From positions 62,001 to 126,000 of the forward strand of contig JADLHG010000038.1 of NCBI GenBank assembly GCA_020848905.1: DNA of 64,000 nt, written 5' to 3'. Positions 8,926 through 17,654 of this stretch are shown here, piece after piece. Origin of the DNA: Deltaproteobacteria bacterium. Its GTDB lineage: Bacteria > Myxococcota_A > Polyangia > GCA-2747355 > JADLHG01. Under the pieces are notes generated by a model, which was not told where the DNA came from, ran no database searches, and saw only the letters and a list, made by a program, of their open reading frames with translations. Position numbers and translations under genes: made by a program. Position 1 is the first letter of the stretch, and each line of letters starts with the position of its first letter.

Positions 8926-9267
8926 ATGAGCGAGCTCCCGCCGAAGCTTCATCCCCCGACTCCGCTGCGGGGCTTCCAGCGCCGCTTCCTGCGCGCCCAG
9001 GCGCACGCGCTCCGACCGGTCGTGCAGGTGGGCCGCGCGGGGATCACCGACGGCGTCGTCGAAGCGGCCGGCCAAGCGCTGCTCGATCACGAACTGATCA
9101 AGGTTCGCCTCGACGAGCCCGAGGAGAAGAAGGAGATGGCCACCGACCTCGCGTCGCGCACCGGATCGCATCTTTGCGGCCTGGTGGGGCACACGGTGAT
9201 CCTCTACCGCGCGCACCCCGAGAAGCCGAAGCTGGCGGTACCCACCCGCAGCCGGCCGAAGAAGTAG
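8926..9267 (+). CDS. yhbY: YhbY-type CRM-domain RNA-binding protein
   Basis: 113 aa, close to the ~97-residue bacterial YhbY family, which binds the pre-50S ribosomal subunit and 23S rRNA during assembly. The CRM domain is recognisable: LRGFQRRFLRAQAHALRPVVQVGR, then the loop GRAGITDGVV, then LDHELIKVRL and the C-terminal strand GHTVILYR. There is a short polar N-terminal extension and a basic tail (TRSRPKK). The ATG at 8926 is preferred because the longer frame crosses the opposite-strand TPR gene. It is the first gene of a rightward unit, 10 bp before a membrane protein gene that precedes murA. Confidence 0.85.
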   Translation: MSELPPKLHPPTPLRGFQRRFLRAQAHALRPVVQVGRAGITDGVVEAAGQALLDHELIKVRLDEPEEKKEMATDLASRTGSHLCGLVGHTVILYRAHPEKPKLAVPTRSRPKK

Positions 9268-9277
9268 CGTACCGAAC

Positions 9278-9946
9278 ATGGATCCACGGCAAAGCCCCCC
9301 GTCCAACCCCTACGCGCCACCGGCCGCCTCGGACACGGCCTGGGAGCCCGCGCCGCATAGCCCCGACACCCCGCCGCTGCCGACCGGCGCACCGAAAGTG
9401 TTCGGCGTCCTCTCCATCGTCTTCGGCTCGATCGTGCTCCTCGGCGGTCTCTTCGGCGCGTGCGGGGGCCTCGCCGGCCAGAGCATGACGCGCATGGGCC
9501 GCATGGGCTCGTCGCTGCGTGGACGGGAAGCCGAGGCGGTGCGCGCGATGATGGACCAGATCGGCTCCATCTACACCGTGATCGGCGCCCAGAGCCTGGT
9601 CTTCTCCGCCATGTCGGGGCTGCTGCTGGCGATCGGCATCGGCCAGCTGCGCTACCGACGGTGGGCCTGCCGCTGGTCGGTCTACTGGGGCTACGCCGCC
9701 CTCGCCGTGCTCGCAGGGGTCATCGTGCTCTCGCTCACCGTCGTGGGCCCGGCCTACGCGCGCATGATCGAGACGCTCGCCAAACATTCGCCGTCGGGAG
9801 CCATCCCGGCCGGCTTCTCGAGCGGCATGGCCAGCATCTTCGGCGGCACCTCGGCCATCTTGATGATCGTCTTCTACGCCCCCTATCCGATCCTGATGCT
9901 GCTCTTCTTCAACCGCGACCGTATTCGCGCGGCGATGAATCAGTAG
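9278..9946 (+). CDS. Uncharacterised four-helix membrane protein
   Basis: 222 aa. A proline-rich cytosolic-looking N-terminus (residues 1-38, NPYAPPAASD-like) precedes four predicted membrane segments at roughly 40-65 (VFGVLSIVFGSIVLLGGLFG), 105-125, 135-158 (AALAVLAGVIVLSLTVV) and 190-212. A methionine/arginine-rich stretch lies between the first two. The Pro-rich lead followed by a tetraspan core is common in uncharacterised myxobacterial proteins, and I recognise no functional family. It lies 10 bp after yhbY and 21 bp before murA, so it is probably co-transcribed. No strong ribosome binding site precedes the ATG, which suggests coupling to yhbY. Confidence 0.75.
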   Translation: MDPRQSPPSNPYAPPAASDTAWEPAPHSPDTPPLPTGAPKVFGVLSIVFGSIVLLGGLFGACGGLAGQSMTRMGRMGSSLRGREAEAVRAMMDQIGSIYTVIGAQSLVFSAMSGLLLAIGIGQLRYRRWACRWSVYWGYAALAVLAGVIVLSLTVVGPAYARMIETLAKHSPSGAIPAGFSSGMASIFGGTSAILMIVFYAPYPILMLLFFNRDRIRAAMNQ

Positions 9947-9967
9947 CGCGCGAGGAGCCCTCGACCT

Positions 9968-11224
<1,257 letters not shown>

Positions 11225-11258
11225 GCAACACCCCAAACCCCAAGGGTCTTCATTGGTT

Positions 11259-11275
11259 CGACCGCGCGCCGGTCG
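11259..11275 (+). terminator. Weak hairpin downstream of murA
   Basis: CGACCG and CGGTCG form a 6-bp stem around a CGCGC loop, 35 bp after the murA stop. No T-run follows, so it is at most a factor-dependent or weak terminator. Confidence 0.25.
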
Positions 11276-11364
11276 CCTCATGTGCGATTCCGCACTACAC
11301 CCCTTGTCATTTCGCTCACTCACGCTAAGAAGTGGGGCGAATCTCCATCTCTAGGGAGGATCCC

Positions 11365-12339
11365 GTGTTTGCGCGATGCGTTATTTTTGTGGGCCTCCTC
11401 GTGGGCTCCGGGGCGTCGGCCTGGGCTCTCACTGCCCCCAAACCGGGCGGCGTGGCACGCCCCTTCGGCCTGATCCTGCAAGCGCCCTTTCCCTGCGGTA
11501 CCAAGTTCATGGTGACCACCAACTATGGCCTGAGCACGCGGCTCAACGACCCGGGCTACGCCAACGACTACTACGCGCTCAACTTCGTGCGCGACGAGGT
11601 GGGGGGCGGGTTCGGCAAGCCGGTCGTGGCCGTCGCGGCGGGGACGGTGCGCTACGCCGACTGGGCCAAGAATGGCTGGAAGGGCTACGGCTACCTGGTG
11701 ATCGTCGAGCACGACTTCAAAGACGGACACAGCTACTCCTCCGCCTACGGGCTCCTGAACTCGATTGCCGTGAAGACCGGGCAGAAGCTGACGGCCGGAC
11801 AGACCCTCGGCACTCTCGGCAAGAGCGGCGAGGAGAAGCTCGATTTCTACAAGAACCCGTCGCTGCACTTCGCCATGTACCGGGACTCGCAGGTCGGCAG
11901 CGGGGGTCCGTACGGCGGAGCGTCGATGGTGCCCGAGCCGCTCGGCGGGGCGCAGGATCTGGCGGAGAACGTCAAGGCCGTGGCCTCTTGCGCGACGCTG
12001 CCCGATGGGGGCGTGAAGCTCGACGGCACGGTGACCGAGGCCGGGATGCCACCCAAGGACGGAGGCGTGGGCGAGGCGCTTCCGGCGCGCGACCAGGGCC
12101 CCGTGGGCGACGGCGGGGGTTCCGGCGACGGCCGGTCGACCGACGCCTCGGCGACAGAGGGGGGCGGACCGGCGCGCCAGGACGGAGCAGCCCCCCCGCC
12201 CCTCGCGAACGGCGAGGCGCCGGCCTCGTGCGCCGCGCTGCCCGGGGCCACCGCGGGACGCGGACTCGAACTCCTCGCCGCGCTCGGGCTCGTGGCGCTC
12301 TGCGCCCGCCTTGCAGGGGGTCGCCGCCGACGGCGCTAG
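11365..12339 (+). CDS. M23/LytM-like exported protein with MYXO-CTERM-like tail
   Basis: 324 aa from a GTG preceded by GGAGGA. Signal peptide residues 1-21 (MFARCVIFVGLLVGSGASAWA). Residues ~35-175 follow an M23 endopeptidase fold: PFPCGTKFMVTTNYG, YANDYYALNF, GKPVVAVAAGTV, YGLLNSIAVKTGQKLTAGQTLG, then SLHFAMY. The metal and catalytic positions look eroded: Asn where the first His is expected, and SLHF instead of HLHF, so activity is doubtful. A disordered Asp/Gly/Pro linker (~200-285) leads to one Cys, a hydrophobic helix and RRRRR at the end, the layout of MYXO-CTERM sorting tails processed at the envelope. An upstream in-frame ATG (11332) lacks a signal peptide. The stop overlaps that of the convergent TldD-type gene. 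Confidence 0.78.
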   Translation: MFARCVIFVGLLVGSGASAWALTAPKPGGVARPFGLILQAPFPCGTKFMVTTNYGLSTRLNDPGYANDYYALNFVRDEVGGGFGKPVVAVAAGTVRYADWAKNGWKGYGYLVIVEHDFKDGHSYSSAYGLLNSIAVKTGQKLTAGQTLGTLGKSGEEKLDFYKNPSLHFAMYRDSQVGSGGPYGGASMVPEPLGGAQDLAENVKAVASCATLPDGGVKLDGTVTEAGMPPKDGGVGEALPARDQGPVGDGGGSGDGRSTDASATEGGGPARQDGAAPPPLANGEAPASCAALPGATAGRGLELLAALGLVALCARLAGGRRRRR

Positions 12340-14012
12340 GAACGCCGACGACGCGCTCGCCCTCGGAGCGCGGCCTTCTTCTCAAAGGGCATCGGCAAGA
12401 CGTACTGCACGAACTTCCGCTGGTCCCCCGCCTGAAGCTCCAGGTTCGACATCAGGATCGCCGGCGAGGTGGTGCTGACGGGGACGACCCCCGACTCCGC
12501 CCCGCAATAGGCGTTGTCGCAGCGCGGGGAATCTCCGGCCGCCACCACGTTGCGCAAGGCCGAGAGCGGCGTGCCGACGAAGTTCACGTTCCGCACCAGG
12601 TTCTCGCGACCGTCGGCCCAGACCTGCACGGCCAGCGTCACCTGTCCCATGAAGGCCTGGAAGTCGTACGAGTCGGTCGCCGTCTCGCCCCCTTCGGCCT
12701 CGAGGATCATGATCCCGAAGGGGAGCTTCTGCCGGCGGAGCTCCTCGAGGAAGAGGCGCCGCAGCTCGGCGTGGCTCACTCCCTTCTCCGCCTCCACGAT
12801 GAGGTGCGCCATGCGGGCGATCGGCCGCTCGTGATACTCGTTTCGCGCGTGCCCGTTCGGGGGCAGCTTGGCCTTCGTCACCGGCGATCTGCCCGAGAGG
12901 AACCCCACGAGCTTGCCGCGCTCGACGAGGCGCGCGGGCTGTGCGGGCGTCCCCTCGTCGTCGTACCGATAGCAGCCCACGGCGTTCACGCCGCAGGAGC
13001 GCCGCATCGTGGGATCGTCGGTGACGCTCAGGAAGGGGGGCAGGATCTGCTTGCCCAGGTCCCGCGAGAAGGTCTGCCCCTCGCGGGTAGAGAGCAGGCG
13101 CGTCCCCTCGAGACGGTGGCCGAGCACCTCGTGGAACAGGATGCCCGCGGGCCCCGGCGCGAGGAGCACGGGGCCGGCGTACGACTTGAGCGTGGGCGCC
13201 TGGCTGAGCAGGCGAAGGACGTCGATCTTCTGCTCGATCTCGCGCACGAAGGCGTGGAGGTCGGGGAGGTCGTCCACCGTCGGGGAGACGTGCACCACGC
13301 GCGTGGCCACCGCCTCCCCCTTCTTCGTCAGCAGCCACAGGTCGCAGGCCAGCTCGCACACGCGCGACTGATCCACCACCTGGGAGCCCTCGGAGCTGAC
13401 GAAGATGCGCGTCGCGTCGCGCACCCGCACCTCGACCCACGAGTTCTTCACCTCGGGGTAACGCTTCACCACGCGCGAGCTACGCACGATGAAGTCGATC
13501 CAGGCCTCCACGTCCACGGGCTGAACGGCACGCAGGCGCACGTCCTTGCGCACCACGCCGCGGCGAAACGAGGCCAGCCCGTCGGTGGGGTCGAGATAGG
13601 TGATGTGCTCCGACTTCTTGCGCAGGTAGTGCCGCACCGCCTCGCGATACCGCGCGTCGGTGAGCTTCCAGAGGTGGTACTTGAGCGCGTCGGTGTCGTT
13701 GCCGATGGGCATCTCGACGTGCTCGGAGACCTCGCCCTCGGCGTCGTGGTCGTCGAGTCCGCCCTCGGAGATCTGGTCGAAGCGATAGGACCCCACGCGG
13801 CAGTCGCAGAAGACGTTGCGCGTGTACTGGTCCGTCACCTGATTGATGTTGCCGAGGCGCCCCCAGATGTGGAGCGAGTGGATGTCCCTGAGCAGGTAGC
13901 TCAGGTAGTAGGGGCGCGGGTAGCCCGGCACCTTGAGGTGCTTCACGTTGCGACGACACTCGGCGTCCAGCGCTTGCACGAAACGTCGCGCGGTGCGCGC
14001 GTCTAGCGGCAT
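12336..14012 (-). CDS. TldD/PmbA-family metallopeptidase
   Basis: 558 aa. The TldD-type zinc motif HExxxH is at residues 294-299 (HEVLGH), followed by the conserved region LEGTRLLSTREGQTF and a late GEM/NAY-like core around CDNAYCGAESG. In E. coli, TldD with TldE matures microcin B17 and degrades antitoxin CcdA; most homologues have unknown substrates. The ~220-residue N-terminus is longer than in E. coli TldD (about 480 aa) and Tyr/Asp-rich. No TldE partner is present in the window. AGGAG lies about 10 nt before the ATG. A perfect 24-bp palindrome sits 20 bp upstream. The gene ends on a TAG that shares CTAG with the opposite gene. It follows the PilZ gene. Confidence 0.85.
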   Translation of the reverse strand: MPLDARTARRFVQALDAECRRNVKHLKVPGYPRPYYLSYLLRDIHSLHIWGRLGNINQVTDQYTRNVFCDCRVGSYRFDQISEGGLDDHDAEGEVSEHVEMPIGNDTDALKYHLWKLTDARYREAVRHYLRKKSEHITYLDPTDGLASFRRGVVRKDVRLRAVQPVDVEAWIDFIVRSSRVVKRYPEVKNSWVEVRVRDATRIFVSSEGSQVVDQSRVCELACDLWLLTKKGEAVATRVVHVSPTVDDLPDLHAFVREIEQKIDVLRLLSQAPTLKSYAGPVLLAPGPAGILFHEVLGHRLEGTRLLSTREGQTFSRDLGKQILPPFLSVTDDPTMRRSCGVNAVGCYRYDDEGTPAQPARLVERGKLVGFLSGRSPVTKAKLPPNGHARNEYHERPIARMAHLIVEAEKGVSHAELRRLFLEELRRQKLPFGIMILEAEGGETATDSYDFQAFMGQVTLAVQVWADGRENLVRNVNFVGTPLSALRNVVAAGDSPRCDNAYCGAESGVVPVSTTSPAILMSNLELQAGDQRKFVQYVLPMPFEKKAALRGRARRRRS

Positions 14013-14031
14013 GCTTCGATGACTCCTGCCC

Positions 14032-14055
14032 CTAGAACACCGATCGGTGTTCTAG
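14032..14055. promoter_or_regulatory. Perfect 24-bp palindrome, likely operator
   Basis: The half-site CTAGAACACCGA is followed directly by its exact reverse complement. The core ACCGATCGGT within a longer symmetric site resembles TetR-family operators. It starts 20 bp upstream of the TldD-type start codon and 58 bp after the PilZ stop. As RNA it could fold into a 10-bp stem with a GATC loop. No regulator gene lies next to it. Confidence 0.6.
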
Positions 14056-14113
14056 TCACTCCGTCGTGACCAGAGCTGGAAACTGGCGGATCGCGACGGG
14101 GAACGCTCGCCGG

Positions 14114-14461
14114 TCAGCTCGTCGACAACTCGGAAATAAGGTCCTGCAGGAAGGTCGTCCGCGCAGGATCCAGGTTGGTGAAACGCACGGCGAAATCCCC
14201 GCTGCCCTCTGCGCCGTGGCGCACGACCTCTCCTTGCACGGACATGACCCGCGCCTCGTTCTCTACCACCAGGCGCAACCGCACGCGGCTCCCGACCGCC
14301 GGCGGGGTGCTGTCCTGGGCCTTCAAGAGCAGGCCCCCGGCGCTCAGATTCTGCGCCAGGTAGAAGCGCAACCCCTCGTCCGCCACCTCGTTCTCGATCC
14401 ACGCCCCGTAGGGCACACGAGCGAACTTACGACGATCGGAGGCCGTACTCTTACTGTCCAT
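14114..14461 (-). CDS. PilZ domain protein, predicted c-di-GMP receptor
   Basis: 115 aa, a stand-alone PilZ domain. Both ligand motifs are present: RxxxR at R11-R15 (RRKFAR) and NxSxxG at N38-G43 (NLSAGG). The barrel strands follow (VRLRLVV, VQGEVVRHG, FAVRFTNL). Such proteins bind cyclic di-GMP and pass the signal to a partner, often motility or envelope machinery. A GTG two codons upstream (14467) is an alternative start; GATAGGTGG precedes both. The gene lies between adenosine deaminase and the TldD-type protease on the same strand. Confidence 0.88.
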   Translation of the reverse strand: MDSKSTASDRRKFARVPYGAWIENEVADEGLRFYLAQNLSAGGLLLKAQDSTPPAVGSRVRLRLVVENEARVMSVQGEVVRHGAEGSGDFAVRFTNLDPARTTFLQDLISELSTS

Positions 14462-14522
14462 GTCCACCTATCTTATCGTCCCGCGGGGGCAGAATCCAGC
14501 CTCGGCCCCTTGGGGCCAGCCG

Positions 14523-15767
14523 CTATTCGGTGGGCGCTCCGCGGCGCGACCCCTCCTGAAGCTCGGGGTGCTGCCGCACGACCGCCTCGTAGTAGTCAAT
14601 GATGCGACGCACGTAGCGCCGCTTCTCGAGGTAGGTGCCCGGAAAGAAGCTCCGCTTGAAGCCATAGATCAGGATGCGCTTCAGGTCCCCGGCGGTCAGG
14701 TTGAGGTGCCGCACCGCCAGCTCGATCTCGTTCGACACGTCGGTGTTCGAGACGGTGCGGTTGTCGGTGCAGAAGGTGGTCGAGAGCCGCGCCCCTCGCA
14801 TGCCGACCCACGGATGGTCGGCGATCTCCCGGAACTTGGGGTTGGTCTGCATGTTCGAGGTCAAGCAGATCTCGACGGTGATGCGCCGGTCGGCGATGTA
14901 CTGCGCCAGCTCCTCGACGTAGCGCTGTTTGTCCTCGATCCCCGGGTCGCTGATCATGGTCGTGTCCATCAGGAACGTACCGTGACCGATGCGATCGGCG
15001 TGCAGGTCGGTGATGGCCTGGAAGATGCTCTCGGGACCGTAGGCCTCGCCCGCGTGGACCGTCTTCATGAGGAAGTTCTTGTGCGCGAACTGGTAGGCCT
15101 CCCCGTGATCGTCGGCGGGAAAGCCGGCCTCGGCCCCCGCCAGATCGAACCCCGTGATGGGGATGCCGTGCTCCCGACGGATGCGCACCGCGGCCTGGGC
15201 GAGCTCGAACGAAGCCAGCGCAAACACACGCTTCGGCTGCGAAAAGCGGTGCACGCGCAGCATGTTGTCGTAGTAGTCGGAGAGGCCGCGACTGAAGTAG
15301 CGCAGCGCGCAGACCACGAGGGAGTACTCGAAGGGAGGCTCGCGCCCCTCCACCACCTCCGGGCGCTGGTTGAAGTCGGTCTTCGCCCGCAAGAGCCCGC
15401 GGTTCACGGACTTCAGCACGTTCTCCATGGAGAGGTGCAGGTGGACGTGGAGCTGCGGCGCGAACCGCACCTCCACGTAGCGCACCCCCTCGCGCTGGTT
15501 GTCGGCGGCGAGCTCGTAGGCCGCACGCTCGAGCGCCACCTCGCTCTGCAGCACCGCCACGGTGTACTTGAAGCCCTGCAGGTACTCGACGAGGCTGTTG
15601 TACTCGTTCTTGAAGACGAGCTCCCGCAGGCCGGCGGTCGTGTAGGACGGCAGGTCCACCCGGTACTCTCTCGCCAGCTCGATGAGCGTTTCGAGCCGCA
15701 CCGAGCCGTCGAGGTGCACGTGCAGGTCCGTCTTCGGCAGCTTCTCGATGATCTCGCGGCTGATCAC
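14523..15767 (-). CDS. add: Adenosine deaminase family protein
   Basis: 414 aa. The zinc amidohydrolase motifs are in order: HxH at H16/H18 (TDLHVHLDGS), HAGE, RIGHGT, LTSNMQTN and TTFCTDNRTVS. In animal ADA the last motif is TDD; TDN is, to my recollection, common in bacterial members. The enzyme deaminates adenosine or deoxyadenosine to inosine in purine salvage; adenine or an adenosine derivative as substrate cannot be excluded. It is somewhat longer than E. coli Add (333 aa). The longer frame to 15980 is rejected: the GTG at 15767 has GGAGGG 5 nt upstream and begins just before the first motif. PilZ and TldD-type genes follow on the same strand; an uncharacterised membrane protein gene is divergent. 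Confidence 0.88.
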   Translation of the reverse strand: MISREIIEKLPKTDLHVHLDGSVRLETLIELAREYRVDLPSYTTAGLRELVFKNEYNSLVEYLQGFKYTVAVLQSEVALERAAYELAADNQREGVRYVEVRFAPQLHVHLHLSMENVLKSVNRGLLRAKTDFNQRPEVVEGREPPFEYSLVVCALRYFSRGLSDYYDNMLRVHRFSQPKRVFALASFELAQAAVRIRREHGIPITGFDLAGAEAGFPADDHGEAYQFAHKNFLMKTVHAGEAYGPESIFQAITDLHADRIGHGTFLMDTTMISDPGIEDKQRYVEELAQYIADRRITVEICLTSNMQTNPKFREIADHPWVGMRGARLSTTFCTDNRTVSNTDVSNEIELAVRHLNLTAGDLKRILIYGFKRSFFPGTYLEKRRYVRRIIDYYEAVVRQHPELQEGSRRGAPTE

Positions 15768-15830
15768 GCCAACCCTCCCTGCGCGTCGACGAAATATGCG
15801 GGCCATCCTAGCAGATGCCCATCGCGACGC

Positions 15831-15858
15831 TACAATTACGGTAGGCGCGTTACGCGCC
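15831..15858 (+). promoter_or_regulatory. Candidate -10 box and 7-1-7 palindrome before an uncharacterised gene
   Basis: TACAAT at 15831-15836 (5 of 6 to TATAAT) has a poor -35 17 bp upstream. It is followed at 15844-15858 by GGCGCGT-T-ACGCGCC, a 7-bp inverted repeat around one base. The repeat would cover the transcription start, as an operator might. AGGAGG follows at 15861. Confidence 0.3.
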
Positions 15859-15874
15859 CCAGGAGGGATTCCGG

Positions 15875-16780
15875 GTGAGCTGTCGGCACCGAGGGGAACG
15901 AGCCTTCCTTCGCCGTCGCAGATGGCGGCGCGCAGACCCGACCGAGAGCGTCCCGCTCTGCACGATCGCTCGCGCGGCACAGCGGTGGCCGGTGCTCGGC
16001 TTCCTCGACGGACCGTATCGCCACGTGCGCCTGCGCACCGGGGCCGATGGCTCCGAAGGCCCGGCGGTGGTGACGGGGCGCGTCACGGGCCAGGGGGCGC
16101 GCGCCGAGCGAGGGCTCTTCTTCATCGGCGGCTCGGTGGGGGTGCGACGCGAATCGGCGGTGGTGCTCTTCGAGCGCGAGAACATCGAGGGCCAGGAGGT
16201 CTACGCCGTGGGGGTGCTCGAGCGGCGCCCGGACTCGCGCGGGGACTTCTCCTCGTACCGGCATCCTCCCGCTCTGTCGCTCCTCGGAGACGACGCCTGG
16301 GTCATGGACCGCGCGAGCTGGACCTTCTACCGCGCCGGGGCCGTCGGGCGCACGGGGTACCGCCTGCTGGGAGGCCTTCTGGCCCTGGGCGCTGCCCTGC
16401 GCGAGCTCTTCAGCGATGGCCGCCGCGCCGCCGCTACCACGGGGGTCTCGCTCCTGGCGGTCACGATGGTCCTCGCCATGGGCATCTCCCTCTGGGCCAC
16501 CCCGCCGCTCCTCCACGGAGCCCGCCCGGCGGTGCTCGCGGGCGGGGTCGAACCCGGCGACGATGGTGGCTCAACCTACGGATTGCACGAGATTTTCAGG
16601 TCCTACCCCCACTACCGATCCCCTGCCGCGACCGCGGCGCCGCTGCTCTGGCCTCCGCTCTGGCCGGCCGGCGTGAAAAAGGCGGATCTCCCCGAGGAGA
16701 TCGTGCTATGGTCCGCGCCGCTTGAGGATCCCGAGGCGTTAGGATCTGAGCCACATGTCCGAGTCGTCCCGGCCCCCTAG
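15875..16780 (+). CDS. Uncharacterised membrane protein
   Basis: 301 aa from a GTG with AGGAGG 8 nt upstream, the strongest evidence that the gene is real. The N-terminus is very basic (residues 10-19, LRRRRWRR-like) with no signal peptide. Residues ~40-175 look like a compact beta-rich domain (GPAVVTGRVTG, GLFFIGGSVGV, VYAVGVLERR, DDAWVMDRASW). Then come two predicted membrane segments at about 185-200 and 207-230 (VSLLAVTMVLAMGISLWA) and a ~65-residue C-terminal tail. The arrangement loosely recalls GIDE-type domains with paired helices, but I cannot assign the family. The 3' end overlaps the next gene by 26 bp, indicating coupling. Confidence 0.65.
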   Translation: MSCRHRGERAFLRRRRWRRADPTESVPLCTIARAAQRWPVLGFLDGPYRHVRLRTGADGSEGPAVVTGRVTGQGARAERGLFFIGGSVGVRRESAVVLFERENIEGQEVYAVGVLERRPDSRGDFSSYRHPPALSLLGDDAWVMDRASWTFYRAGAVGRTGYRLLGGLLALGAALRELFSDGRRAAATTGVSLLAVTMVLAMGISLWATPPLLHGARPAVLAGGVEPGDDGGSTYGLHEIFRSYPHYRSPAATAAPLLWPPLWPAGVKKADLPEEIVLWSAPLEDPEALGSEPHVRVVPAP

Positions 16781-17642
16781 CCCACCTCCCCTGCCGAAAC
16801 AGGTCGTCGCGGACGCCAGTCAACCGGCCGCGGTCGCCGAGAGCACCGAGCGCTGGGTGGGCGGCAAGGGAGAGCGCGAGCTCCTGTCGGACCTCAAGGT
16901 GTACCTGGCCCGCCTGCGCGACGATCCCCACAGCCTTCAAGACCGGTTGCGCGTCGCGGCGATCCAGCTTCGGCTGGGCCGCGTGGACGAGTCGCTGATC
17001 CACTACGAAGGCGTGCTGAAGGGGTACGCGGCGTCGGGCCAGATCCCGAGCGCCATCGCCCTCTGCCAGCGCATCCTCCAGCTCTACCCGAATCTGGACC
17101 GGCTGCAGCGTATCCTGGCCGCGCTCTACGCCCGCGCGCCGCACGGGGCGACGCCCCTCGCCACCGCCGCCACCCCCATCGCCGGCGGCGAAGAGCGCTC
17201 CTTCGTCGTGGACTCCGAGGACGCGCCGACCCGGGAGCGCGTGGTGGTGGACCGCGTCTTCCCCACGCCGCGGCCTCGGCTCGAGACGCCGCCCGCCGCA
17301 CCCAAGGCCGCGGTGGCTCCTCGCGGCCGGCCGCCTACCTCCCCGACCCGCGTCCCGCCCCCCATTCCGCCGATGCCCCCGCCGCACCCGGAGCTGCGCC
17401 AGCGTCCCGCGACCGCGCCGCAGATTGCACGTCCCCCGACCGCGCCGCAGAGCGCGCGTCCCCCGACCGCGCCGCACTTCGCACGTCCCGCGACGGGGCC
17501 CGAGGTGCGACGTCCCCTCACGGGGCCCGAGATTCCGCTGCTGCTCACCCGCCCGAAGGAACCGTCCCGCATGACGCCGCGGCCCGTCCCCGCCTCGGAC
17601 GAGGTGGTGGTGCTCCTGACCAAGCCCAAGCGGAAAGAGTAA
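16755..17642 (+). CDS. TPR-like protein with Pro-rich 9-residue repeats
   Basis: 295 aa. Residues ~38-125 hold two or three TPR-like helix pairs (RLRVAAIQLRLGRVDESLIH, QIPSAIALCQRILQLYP), a module I recall in uncharacterised myxobacterial signalling proteins. The rest is disordered and Pro/Arg-rich, including five tandem 9-residue units of the form ARPPTAPQx encoded by 27-bp repeats. No signal peptide or membrane segment is seen, so it is probably a cytosolic adaptor. Its start lies inside the preceding membrane protein gene (26-bp overlap). It is convergent with the next gene, 12 bp away. Function unknown. Confidence 0.7.
   Translation: MSESSRPPSPPPLPKQVVADASQPAAVAESTERWVGGKGERELLSDLKVYLARLRDDPHSLQDRLRVAAIQLRLGRVDESLIHYEGVLKGYAASGQIPSAIALCQRILQLYPNLDRLQRILAALYARAPHGATPLATAATPIAGGEERSFVVDSEDAPTRERVVVDRVFPTPRPRLETPPAAPKAAVAPRGRPPTSPTRVPPPIPPMPPPHPELRQRPATAPQIARPPTAPQSARPPTAPHFARPATGPEVRRPLTGPEIPLLLTRPKEPSRMTPRPVPASDEVVVLLTKPKRKE
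17400..17534 (+). repeat. Five tandem 27-bp repeats
   Basis: In-frame units encode QRPATAPQI, ARPPTAPQS, ARPPTAPHF, ARPATGPEV and RRPLTGPEI. The second and third units are nearly identical in DNA; the last two drift. They sit in the disordered tail of the TPR-like protein. Confidence 0.8.
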
Positions 17643-17654
17643 TCCCGGCGAAGG

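Noticed and set aside
11251-11275. GGTTCGACC after murA taken as a tRNA T-arm
   Set aside because: No acceptor stem, anticodon arm or CCA-like end can be drawn around it.
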